Below are positions 1 through 6,244 of a stretch of 15,547 nt of DNA, one piece after another. The translations under genes were made by a program, and so were the position numbers. The DNA is taken from the NCBI GenBank assembly GCA_964613695.1, contig CAZTIR010000031.1:1-15547 (forward strand). The letters run 5' to 3'. A model generated the notes under the pieces. That model was not told the origin of the DNA. It did no database searches and saw nothing but the letters and a program-made list of their open reading frames with translations. The DNA is from Pyrolobus sp964613695. GTDB taxonomy: Archaea > Thermoproteota > Thermoprotei_A > Sulfolobales > Pyrodictiaceae. Each line of letters starts with the position of its first letter. Position 1 is the stretch's first letter.

Positions 1-54
1 CCCGGACCTCCGCCTCGTCAGGGCGGCGTCCTAACCAGGCTAGACGACGGGCCC
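1..54 (-). tRNA. tRNA-Val (anticodon GAC), 3' part cut off by the window edge
   Basis: Read on the minus strand from 54, the sequence folds as a tRNA: acceptor strand GGGCCCG, D stem GTCT/GGAC around a GG-containing loop, and anticodon stem CCGCC/GGCGG closing the 7-base loop CTGACGA, so the anticodon is GAC (valine). The variable loop AGGTC and the first bases of the T stem are present; the T loop, the 3' acceptor strand and the discriminator lie beyond the left edge. No intron is visible at the usual 37/38 site. A TATA box about 35 bp upstream fits its own promoter. Confidence 0.9.
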
Positions 55-84
55 ACGCTCCGGAGGAATCGGCTTACATCTAGG

Positions 85-93
85 GTTTATATT
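85..93 (-). promoter_or_regulatory. TATA box of tRNA-Val
   Basis: The minus strand reads AATATAAAC here, an archaeal TATA box. A start about 26 nt downstream would fall near position 62, leaving a leader of roughly 8 nt before the mature tRNA 5' end at 54. It lies only 16 bp past the stop of the DUF4258-like gene, so the tRNA need not depend on the upstream operon. Confidence 0.6.
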
Positions 94-108
94 ACTTACT
101 CAAACGCT

Positions 109-375
109 CTAGAATATCACCTTGTATCTTCGGCTACCTATCCTCCTCACGAGGGCCTCGTACTCTCTCCTACGCAACACGCTGACAATCTCATAAACGT
201 ACCCCCTCATAACGTACACGAGAGCAACCCCATTAGCCCCGAGGAGGAGGTAAGTGTCCCTCATCCTATCGTACACGAGTTGCTCCGGCTCGCAAAACGC
301 TGCTATGAGCTCATCAACGCTCACACTCCTCTCTCGCATCCTGCGCTTAGCGTGGTGTGTCAGCACTAGTTTCAC
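109..375 (-). CDS. Small DUF4258-like protein
   Basis: An 88-residue protein with the look of the DUF4258 family: an N-terminal L-T-H-H-A-K-R-R-M-R-E-R stretch (residues 5-16), a helix with S-x-D-E-L, then beta-strand-rich sequence (TYLLLGANGVALVYV and YEIVSVL). DUF4258 proteins are small and fold like RelE/BrnT-type proteins, but activity is mostly untested. The start is placed at GTG 375, which overlaps the upstream gene's stop as GTGA. A longer reading exists up to 483, but its extra N-terminus is low-complexity Gly/Glu and lies entirely over the upstream gene. It is the last gene of the methionine aminopeptidase operon. No antitoxin-like partner is adjacent, so a toxin role is only a possibility. 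Confidence 0.72.
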   Translation of the reverse strand: MKLVLTHHAKRRMRERSVSVDELIAAFCEPEQLVYDRMRDTYLLLGANGVALVYVMRGYVYEIVSVLRRREYEALVRRIGSRRYKVIF

Positions 376-728
376 TGGGGGCGCCTCTCCACAAGCCGCA
401 GTAACTTCGCCTCCTCCTCCCTCTCCTCCGGCCTCACCTCGTACACCGCGCTCACTACCAGCTCCCCGCCGCACCTGGGGCATTTGCCAACAACCCTCCC
501 CACGTAGTCACCCTTCTGGTACACTCTCTCTATGGTATAACCGCAGTTGAAGCACTTGATGCGCGTATACACCTTTCTCTTTCCAACCTTCTTCCTCCTA
601 GCCCCTGAGGCTAGCATCAAAACCGTGGAGGCTATGAAGAGGGCCAAGAGTAGGATGTTCAACAGGTTTGAAACCTCGTTGGTATAGCTGCCGGTGGAGG
701 CTAGCTGCAGCACGCTACTGTCCCACAC
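372..728 (-). CDS. Membrane-anchored zinc-ribbon protein
   Basis: A 118-residue protein with one hydrophobic segment (about residues 22-41) followed by a basic stretch (ARRKKVGKRK), which suggests a single membrane span with the C-terminus in the cytoplasm. A zinc ribbon follows with C59-x2-C62 and C83-P-R-C86-G, then an acidic-basic tail. The GTG start at 728 lies inside the end of the DUF1512 gene (14-bp overlap) and its stop overlaps the next start, so it is probably translationally coupled on both sides. It is likely a conserved archaeal protein of unknown function. The ribbon could bind nucleic acid or a protein partner; I cannot say which. Confidence 0.78.
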   Translation of the reverse strand: MWDSSVLQLASTGSYTNEVSNLLNILLLALFIASTVLMLASGARRKKVGKRKVYTRIKCFNCGYTIERVYQKGDYVGRVVGKCPRCGGELVVSAVYEVRPEEREEEAKLLRLVERRPQ

Positions 729-1830
729 CTATCGTGTTGCCCACGCCTACTATTATAACAGCGCGGTTTAAGGGAATGCCTTGTAGAAGCTTCATTACAA
801 GCTCGACAGCCCTTGGTATAGCCTCTGCTATCTCCTTCCTCATCCCCGTAATCGCCTCCTCGATACTCATCTTTATCCCGATAGCATGGAGGGGGACACG
901 GAGTCTTGCCGCAAGCCTCTCTATGCGTATCTTCTCGGGGCCGGGATCGCCCATAGCAACCCCGGCTCCCGTCGCAACTTCCCCTGTCTCCTCGCCCTCG
1001 AGCTTCAGCATAGCGTCTATCGTCACTATTGCTGCAAGTCTGTCGCCCACACCAGCCGCTATGTTCTCAACAGCCTCGCCGGGATGGCCTACGGTAGAGC
1101 CGGGGCCCTCGGCCTTGACTATGTACACCTCGCGCCCCTCGTACACAGCGTGGTAGTATACGGTATCCTTAGCAGCCTCTCCGACGAGCCTCGCTCCAAG
1201 CCTCTTCGCCAGCATGTACGCGGCCATGGGGCCCGCGGAATCGCCAATAGGCCTACCCTCGGCTATCACCTCTGCCGCCTCGCGATAACTCCTCGCTATC
1301 CTCAAAATCTGAGGCATGAGGAGGTTCACCTGCATTACAAGAGCCCAGTTGTTATACCTCATGCCCGTGAGGTAGAGGTGGCGGATCACGCGGTAGAGGG
1401 TCTCGAGAGCGCCCGCTATTGAGACGAGCGTCTCCACATTATTCACGATGGTCTTCTCGTTCCTCTTGCCTGGGGGGAGCGCCTCTATAACCCACTCTCT
1501 CACAGTATCCTCGCGCGTGCGTAGAATCCTCTCAAGCCTCCGAATTATGTCAACAGGCTCGATGTCTACCGGCTGCACCATGAAGTACCGGGCTACCCGG
1601 TCTATGAGCGAGTCGGGATCCTTCACGCCGCTCTCGCGCAATGTCTTAGAGGCTACGCTTCTGGCCTCTGTCACGAGCCTCTTGAGCAAACTCAGCTTGA
1701 CGCGAATATCCCGCGACCATATGGCGACTTGTATCCTTTGGTTAACCCCGAGGAACATTAGGAGAAAGATTATGGTGAAGATGAGCTGCGATATCGCCGT
1801 CACGATATCCGTTATACTGGTCGCGGCCAT
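715..1830 (-). CDS. DUF1512 family archaeal membrane protein
   Basis: A 371-residue protein with an N-terminal membrane segment (about residues 10-28, ISQLIFTIIFLLMFLGV) and a long, mainly helical soluble part. The C-terminal half holds conserved-looking runs GTGAGVAMGDPGPEKIRIE and IIVGVGNTIGVGQ, and the sequence matches my recollection of DUF1512, an archaea-specific family without a defined role. The start is ATG 1830, 6 bp after the methionine aminopeptidase stop, with a GGGTG-type ribosome binding site inside the end of that gene. The close coupling to an N-terminal-processing peptidase is the only functional hint. Confidence 0.85.
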   Translation of the reverse strand: MAATSITDIVTAISQLIFTIIFLLMFLGVNQRIQVAIWSRDIRVKLSLLKRLVTEARSVASKTLRESGVKDPDSLIDRVARYFMVQPVDIEPVDIIRRLERILRTREDTVREWVIEALPPGKRNEKTIVNNVETLVSIAGALETLYRVIRHLYLTGMRYNNWALVMQVNLLMPQILRIARSYREAAEVIAEGRPIGDSAGPMAAYMLAKRLGARLVGEAAKDTVYYHAVYEGREVYIVKAEGPGSTVGHPGEAVENIAAGVGDRLAAIVTIDAMLKLEGEETGEVATGAGVAMGDPGPEKIRIERLAARLRVPLHAIGIKMSIEEAITGMRKEIAEAIPRAVELVMKLLQGIPLNRAVIIVGVGNTIGVGQ

Positions 1831-1836
1831 GAAGCC

Positions 1837-2766
1837 CTACACCCCCTCACAGGACGTCGTCACTATAACCTCGTCCTCGAGCACAAGTATCGTATGCTCA
1901 AACTGGGCCACCATGCCCCCATTCCTCTCAACCAGGATCGGGTAGCCTATGAGCGCACCCGCCCTCCACAACTTACGGAGGGCTAGGCGCAGCTTATCAA
2001 CACCACCATACTTGCTCGGCTCGAGCCACCTCTCGGTGAAAGGGAGTGTCTTGAAGCGCTGCGCTATCTCGCTAAGCAGCTTGCGCTCAGGAGGCCTTAT
2101 GCGCATAGCTCGTATAGACGGGCGCTCCGGGTTAAGCGAGTATATGGTTACCGGCTCCCTCTCGTACACCAGGCCCGCGCCGTCGGTTGCAAACGGTTCT
2201 ATGGCGTAGGCTCTACCGGCTCTAAAGGCACCCGGTATGGGCTCGTCGACGTTAGGTATAGTCTCGCCTGCGTGAACCAGATACCTGCCGAGACTATGCC
2301 CGGTGAGATTGGCTACAGGCTTGAAGCCCTTGGAGCGGATAACCTTCTCCACGAGGGCACCTATGCGTTGGAAGGGGACGCCGGGCTTAACCTCGCGTAT
2401 TGCGGCCTCGAGCGCCTCTCTCGCCGCGTCGAGCAGTGCAGCGTAACGCCCGCTTAGGTCGACGGTCGCCGCAGTATCCGCTATATACCCGTCCACGTGT
2501 ACACCGATGTCTATTTTCACAATGGCGTCCTCCGGTACCACACTCTCATCCCCCCACATGGGCGTATAGTGTGCCGCCACCTCGTTGATTGAGATGTTGC
2601 AAGGGAACGCGGGTTCGCCGCCAAGCTCTCTTATCATAGTCTCGACGCGTGTACACAAGTCGAAGAGCTTGACGCCAGGCTTCACTAGTTTAACAGCCTC
2701 ATTGCGGACGCGGCAGGCTATCCTACCAGCCTTGATGTACGCGCCTACCACTTCATCATTGAGCAC
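1837..2766 (-). CDS. map: Methionine aminopeptidase, type II
   Basis: A cytoplasmic metalloenzyme of 309 residues that removes the initiator methionine from nascent proteins. The pita-bread fold ligands are visible: D86 (KIDIG), D97 (IADTA), H157 (TGHSL), E190 (AIEPF) and E290 (FEHT), plus substrate-side H66. The insertion between E190 and E290 (about residues 210-275, with a helical RKLLSEIAQRF region) is the subdomain that marks type II enzymes, the archaeal/eukaryotic kind. The start is GTG 2766, with GGGAG about 8 nt upstream and a TATA box at 2805-2812 at the expected distance. It is the first gene of a four-gene operon. Confidence 0.96.
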   Translation of the reverse strand: MLNDEVVGAYIKAGRIACRVRNEAVKLVKPGVKLFDLCTRVETMIRELGGEPAFPCNISINEVAAHYTPMWGDESVVPEDAIVKIDIGVHVDGYIADTAATVDLSGRYAALLDAAREALEAAIREVKPGVPFQRIGALVEKVIRSKGFKPVANLTGHSLGRYLVHAGETIPNVDEPIPGAFRAGRAYAIEPFATDGAGLVYEREPVTIYSLNPERPSIRAMRIRPPERKLLSEIAQRFKTLPFTERWLEPSKYGGVDKLRLALRKLWRAGALIGYPILVERNGGMVAQFEHTILVLEDEVIVTTSCEGV

Positions 2767-2804
2767 CGTTTAAGCTCCCGCTCTCCACCCAACCGCCCCT
2801 CACC

Positions 2805-2812
2805 CTATATAC
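2805..2812. promoter_or_regulatory. Shared TATA element between map and the UPF0173 gene
   Basis: CTATATAC sits in the 78-bp space between two divergent starts, and its TATATA core is palindromic. Counting about 26 nt from its centre gives a start near 2782 for the minus-strand gene and near 2834 for the plus-strand gene. Both fall just upstream of a ribosome binding site and start codon. No second AT-rich element is present in the gap. Confidence 0.55.
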
Positions 2813-2844
2813 TGCTAGCCGTGCGAGAATCCAGGGAGCAGAGG

Positions 2845-3546
2845 ATGCTGAGGATAAAGTGGTATGGCCACTCGGCGTTCGAGCTCGTCGACGGGGATAC
2901 GCGCATCCTGATAGACCCCTGGCTATCCAACCCCCTCTCGCCCACTCATCCCTCGCGGTACAACGAGCGCGTAGATCTCATAGTATTGACCCACGGGCAT
3001 GACGATCATATAGGCGACGCGGTCGAGCTTCTCAGAAGGAACCCGGAGTCGAAGCTGGCGGCGATCTACGAGCTGGCTCTGCACATGCAAACTAGGCTTG
3101 GGGAGCAGGGTGGCGAGGCGAATAGGTTCATCGGCGGTAATATAGGGGGACCCATGCAGATACCCGGGCTCGGCAGGAAGGTTGCACTAACGCCAGCCGT
3201 CCACAGCTCCCCCATCGGCGCCCCGACGGGGGCACTGGTCTTCACCGGCGAGGGCGTGGTGTACCATGCTGGCGATACTGGCCTCTTCTCCGAGATGAGC
3301 CTTATCGGCGAGCTCTACGAGCCGCTGGTGGCGCTGCTTCCCATAGGCGGGCACTTCACCATGGACGAGTTGCAGGCTGCTAAGGCGGTGGAGATGCTTA
3401 AACCGAAGTACGTCATCCCAATGCACTACAACACGTTCCCAGTGATACAGGCGGATCCCGAGAGGTTCCGAGCGCTCGTCGAGAAGCGTGCACCAGGAGT
3501 GAAGGTGGTTGTGCTCAAACCGGGCGAGGAGCTTAGGATAGGGTAG
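2845..3546 (+). CDS. UPF0173 metallo-beta-lactamase-fold hydrolase
   Basis: A 233-residue protein of the UPF0173 metal-dependent hydrolase family (YtkL-like). The metallo-beta-lactamase signature is complete: H50-x-H52-x-D54-H55, then H120, D144 (HAGDTG) and H194 (IPMHYNTFP), which would hold two metal ions. The N-terminus MLRIKWYGHSAF matches the usual family start. An in-frame GTG at 2821 would add eight residues, but it lies only about 12 bp from the TATA box, so the ATG at 2845 with GGGAG upstream is preferred. The substrate is unknown for the family. The folate gene follows after 28 bp. Confidence 0.9.
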   Translation: MLRIKWYGHSAFELVDGDTRILIDPWLSNPLSPTHPSRYNERVDLIVLTHGHDDHIGDAVELLRRNPESKLAAIYELALHMQTRLGEQGGEANRFIGGNIGGPMQIPGLGRKVALTPAVHSSPIGAPTGALVFTGEGVVYHAGDTGLFSEMSLIGELYEPLVALLPIGGHFTMDELQAAKAVEMLKPKYVIPMHYNTFPVIQADPERFRALVEKRAPGVKVVVLKPGEELRIG

Positions 3547-3574
3547 GCATTAGCCCAACCCGGGTTCCACGACT

Positions 3575-4327
3575 TTGAACGACATCCGCGAGGCTAAGAG
3601 AAGGATACGCGAACGGATCTGGAGGCTATTAGAGGAGAGGAATGTAGCCTCCTTCCCCCGCCCCGTCTACGGGAGGATACCCAACTTTAAGGGCGCAGAG
3701 AGGGCTGCAGAGCACCTTTTCTCGACGCCGGAGTGGCGGGAGGCAAGGGTGGTGAAGGTTAATCCTGATGCTCCTCAACGACCCGTTAGGCTACGCGCAC
3801 TACAAGAAGGCAAGATACTAGTCATGGCCACGCCGCGTATGCGGGAAGGCTTCCTCCTCCTAGATCCTAGGCTAATACCCCCGAGATACTATAGAGAGGC
3901 GTCTACGATACGTGGCGCTTTCCGGTGGGGCAGGAGGCTAACCCTTGACGAGCTCTCGAAACTACACATAGACCTCATAGTGGCGGGCTCCGTGGCCGTG
4001 GATAGGAGTGGCGGGAGGCTAGGCAAGGGCGAGGGCTACGCCGAGCTAGAGTATGCGATACTCCGCGAGCTAGGGGTTGTGGACGACGATACGCCGGTGG
4101 CAACCACCGTCCACGACTTGCAGGTGGTTGATAGAGTCCCTAGAGACGAGTACGACCTAACCGTGGATATCATCGCGACGCCGACGAGGCTCTATCGCGT
4201 TAACCCTCGCCCCCCAAAGCCCCGCGGCATACTATGGGATAGGCTGCCGGAGGAGAAGCTGCGAGAGATACCAATCCTACGCGAGCTTAGAAAACGCCTA
4301 GAGGGTTACGCCGAAGAGGGGGCCTAG
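3575..4327 (+). CDS. 5-formyltetrahydrofolate cyclo-ligase family protein
   Basis: A 250-residue protein of the MTHFS-like family, which in its classic form closes 5-formyltetrahydrofolate to 5,10-methenyltetrahydrofolate using ATP. The family phosphate loop appears as GRLGKGEGYAELEY (about residues 147-160), followed by TTVHDLQVV and a conserved-looking C-terminal TPTRLYRVN. The length and N-terminus (EAKRRIRERIWRLLEE) fit the longer archaeal members, whose substrate may be a modified folate rather than tetrahydrofolate. TTG 3575 is the only possible start after the in-frame stop at 3551, and it lacks a clear ribosome binding site. The end overlaps the convergent kinase gene by 30 bp. Confidence 0.85.
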   Translation: MNDIREAKRRIRERIWRLLEERNVASFPRPVYGRIPNFKGAERAAEHLFSTPEWREARVVKVNPDAPQRPVRLRALQEGKILVMATPRMREGFLLLDPRLIPPRYYREASTIRGAFRWGRRLTLDELSKLHIDLIVAGSVAVDRSGGRLGKGEGYAELEYAILRELGVVDDDTPVATTVHDLQVVDRVPRDEYDLTVDIIATPTRLYRVNPRPPKPRGILWDRLPEEKLREIPILRELRKRLEGYAEEGA

Positions 4328-5818
4328 GTCGTGGAGGAGAGCCACTGCATCCGGATACCGGCGTCTAATATCGAGGGCTAGCATCCTCCTCAATATATCC
4401 ACTATATTGCTGGGCTGGTTTGGCGGCGGCGTTAGAGGCTCAACACTCTCCAACACCTCCTCAGCGCGGCGGAGGAAGTCGTCAGGATTAGGGTAGGTCG
4501 CCATAAGCCTCTCGAAGCGTCTCACATGATCCTGAGCCTCGGGTGGCAAGCTCCTACCCATCGCTTCCGCTAGCTTGGGAACCACTCTCTTCAAGACCAC
4601 GTAGTTTAACGCTAGGCGGGCGTACGGCTTCCTCTTATAGAGTAGCCTGTAGGCCACCAAACCGAGGCTATACACATCATAGCTTGGGTATGCGCGAGCC
4701 CCGTGGAGCAGGGAGTAGGGGTCCGTATACTCGGGCGTAATCTCCTCGAGCGTCGGCGGCCTGGACCGGTTGACGGGGAGGGCGGTAAAGTCGAATAGTT
4801 TTGCGCGCATAAAGCCGCCCACTCTCACAACCATCACGTTCTGTGGCTTCACATCAAAGTGCCCAAAGCCTAGAGTGTGTGCTAGTGCAAGCGCGCCGGC
4901 AACCTCGTATATAACCTTGCGAGCCTCGAAGGGGGAGATCGTGTGCTCCACCTTATCAAGCGTCGTGCCCTCGACGAGCTCCATTATCACTAGGGGCGGG
5001 CTTCTCACATACTCCTCGAGCGTCCTGTACTCGAGTCGAGGGATGTGAACACCATACACCTGCACAATATTCTCGCTGAACCCTGTCAGAACCTTCACCT
5101 TATCCTTCGTCACCCTAATCCCGCGCTCCTCCAGCGCGGATTCTATAACACTCCTGCTGGCAAACGTCATCTTGAGCATGGAGGACGCCATCCTAGCAAA
5201 ACTCTCGAGCGCACCTCTATTGCCGACGGCGAGGGGCGAGCCGAATCTACTCTTCTCGCGCAGCACTTTGAGCGCGAAGCGACCAGTAGAGTTAACGCCT
5301 TCAAGCACGTACGAGATGCCGCCCTCGCCTATAACCCTCTCAATCTTGAACCCGTAGAGGGTTAAGCCTATCCACACTGCCGGAGGCTGACCAAGCGATA
5401 CTGAAGCCCCGCGAGCGCGCGCAACGAGGCTCTGCAGCTCCTGCGGGAGCTTATCCCGAGGCAATACCCTCACATCAACGACACACTTCTCGCTAGACAC
5501 TAGCTCGAGGAGCTTCATGTAAGCATCCGTCCCAACTATACTCCTCCTACTAGCCTTATCCGTGAACACCACAGCAACGACAACACCGTTACATATAATC
5601 AACCGAGCCTCATTCGCCTTAGCCTCCACCACCGCGTAGAGACAATTGCGTTCACCGACTTTAGACGATAGGCTCGCCAGAAGCTTCTCCAGCTCATCCC
5701 TACCCGACACCATCTTATGATACACTATGACGCTGGAAGCTAGTACCAGGTCAAGCTGGACTAGGGGATCGGCTAGACGCCTGCTAGCATCGTTAACCAC
5801 GTTAGCTATTCTCAGCAT
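4298..5818 (-). CDS. Eukaryotic-like Ser/Thr protein kinase with an uncharacterised N-terminal domain
   Basis: A 506-residue protein. Residues 1-150 form a domain I do not recognise, with an alternating strand pattern (ARLIICNGVVVAVVF, CVVDVRVLP). The kinase domain follows: glycine loop G164-EGGIS, K184 in FALKVL, catalytic loop H320-F-D322-V-K-P-Q-N327, metal site D343-F-T345, a TPEYTDPY run in place of APE, D381 in the SYDVYSLG segment and R487 near the end. The catalytic Lys, Asp, Asn and metal Asp are present, so it is probably active, but DFG reads DFT. About 90 residues separate the beta3 lysine from the hinge, longer than usual. It lies downstream of FHA and vWA genes, which suggests a phosphorylation circuit. 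The start is ATG 5818. Confidence 0.9.
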   Translation of the reverse strand: MLRIANVVNDASRRLADPLVQLDLVLASSVIVYHKMVSGRDELEKLLASLSSKVGERNCLYAVVEAKANEARLIICNGVVVAVVFTDKASRRSIVGTDAYMKLLELVSSEKCVVDVRVLPRDKLPQELQSLVARARGASVSLGQPPAVWIGLTLYGFKIERVIGEGGISYVLEGVNSTGRFALKVLREKSRFGSPLAVGNRGALESFARMASSMLKMTFASRSVIESALEERGIRVTKDKVKVLTGFSENIVQVYGVHIPRLEYRTLEEYVRSPPLVIMELVEGTTLDKVEHTISPFEARKVIYEVAGALALAHTLGFGHFDVKPQNVMVVRVGGFMRAKLFDFTALPVNRSRPPTLEEITPEYTDPYSLLHGARAYPSYDVYSLGLVAYRLLYKRKPYARLALNYVVLKRVVPKLAEAMGRSLPPEAQDHVRRFERLMATYPNPDDFLRRAEEVLESVEPLTPPPNQPSNIVDILRRMLALDIRRRYPDAVALLHDLGPLFGVTL

Positions 5819-5859
5819 CCTACTCTAGCCCAACAGCACACCGGTAGGCAAACGGCTTC

Positions 5860-5893
5860 AAAAAACACTATCTCGGCCACACCTGGCACCGAG
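5860..5893 (-). terminator. Hairpin plus U6 tract after the FHA gene
   Basis: On the minus strand, just after the FHA stop, CTCGG pairs with CCGAG (5893-5889 with 5876-5872), with an inner CCA/TGG pairing. Six T residues follow at 5865-5860. This could end or thin out transcription between the vWA-FHA pair and the kinase. I see no clear separate TATA box for the kinase in the 81-bp gap, so partial read-through is plausible. Confidence 0.45.
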
Positions 5894-5899
5894 GATGGT

Positions 5900-6244
5900 T
5901 TACTCGCTCTCCTCCTCACCCTCTTCCTCCTCACCCATCTTCACGCGGAGCACGGTAAGACCAACGACGATCTCGGAGCCGTCCTTGAGTTCAACGGGCT
6001 TACCCTCCTCGAGGGGCTCTCCATCAACAACAGTTCCGTTGGTACTACCCAGATCTTCGATGTACCACTTACCATCGCGGTAGAATATCCTCGCGTGCTT
6101 CCGCGAAGCATAGGGGTCGACGATGACTATGTCGTTCGTGGGGCTGCGGCCCAGGACATACTCTCCCTTCTCTGGCTCCAAGCGCCACATGGTCACCGGC
6201 TGGTTAAAGGGAGATTTCACAACCTCAAGGGTTAAGGTCGTCAA
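5900..6244 (-). CDS. FHA-domain protein (ArnA-like)
   Basis: A 114-residue forkhead-associated domain, which binds phosphothreonine peptides. All core residues are visible: G32-R33-S34, S47-R48-K49-H50, and the D64-LGSTN-G70 turn. The C-terminus is a short, almost purely acidic tail (MGEEEEGEEESE). The TTG start at 6244 overlaps the vWA stop as TTGA, so the two are very likely translated together. Sulfolobus ArnA is also an FHA protein next to the vWA protein ArnB and part of archaellum control, but ArnA carries a zinc ribbon that is absent here. The kinase just downstream could supply the phosphothreonine it reads. Confidence 0.92.
   Translation of the reverse strand: MTTLTLEVVKSPFNQPVTMWRLEPEKGEYVLGRSPTNDIVIVDPYASRKHARIFYRDGKWYIEDLGSTNGTVVDGEPLEEGKPVELKDGSEIVVGLTVLRVKMGEEEEGEEESE

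Noticed and set aside
376..483. N-terminal extension of the DUF4258-like gene up to 483
   Set aside because: The extra residues are low-complexity Gly/Glu/Arg and lie wholly over the zinc-ribbon gene. The GTG that overlaps the upstream stop is a much better start.
668..1945. Open plus-strand frames opposite DUF1512 (668-1156, 886-1422, 1448-1945)
   Set aside because: Their products are low-complexity and match no family. They are antisense shadows of a GC-rich gene with clear family features.
2821..2844. GTG 2821 as the start of the UPF0173 gene
   Set aside because: It lies about 12 bp from the TATA box, upstream of the expected transcript start. ATG 2845 has a ribosome binding site and gives the normal family N-terminus.
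3557..3566. Palindrome AACCCGGGTT before the folate-ligase-like gene
   Set aside because: A single 10-bp palindrome in a GC-rich 28-bp gap is weak evidence for an operator, and I see no second copy.
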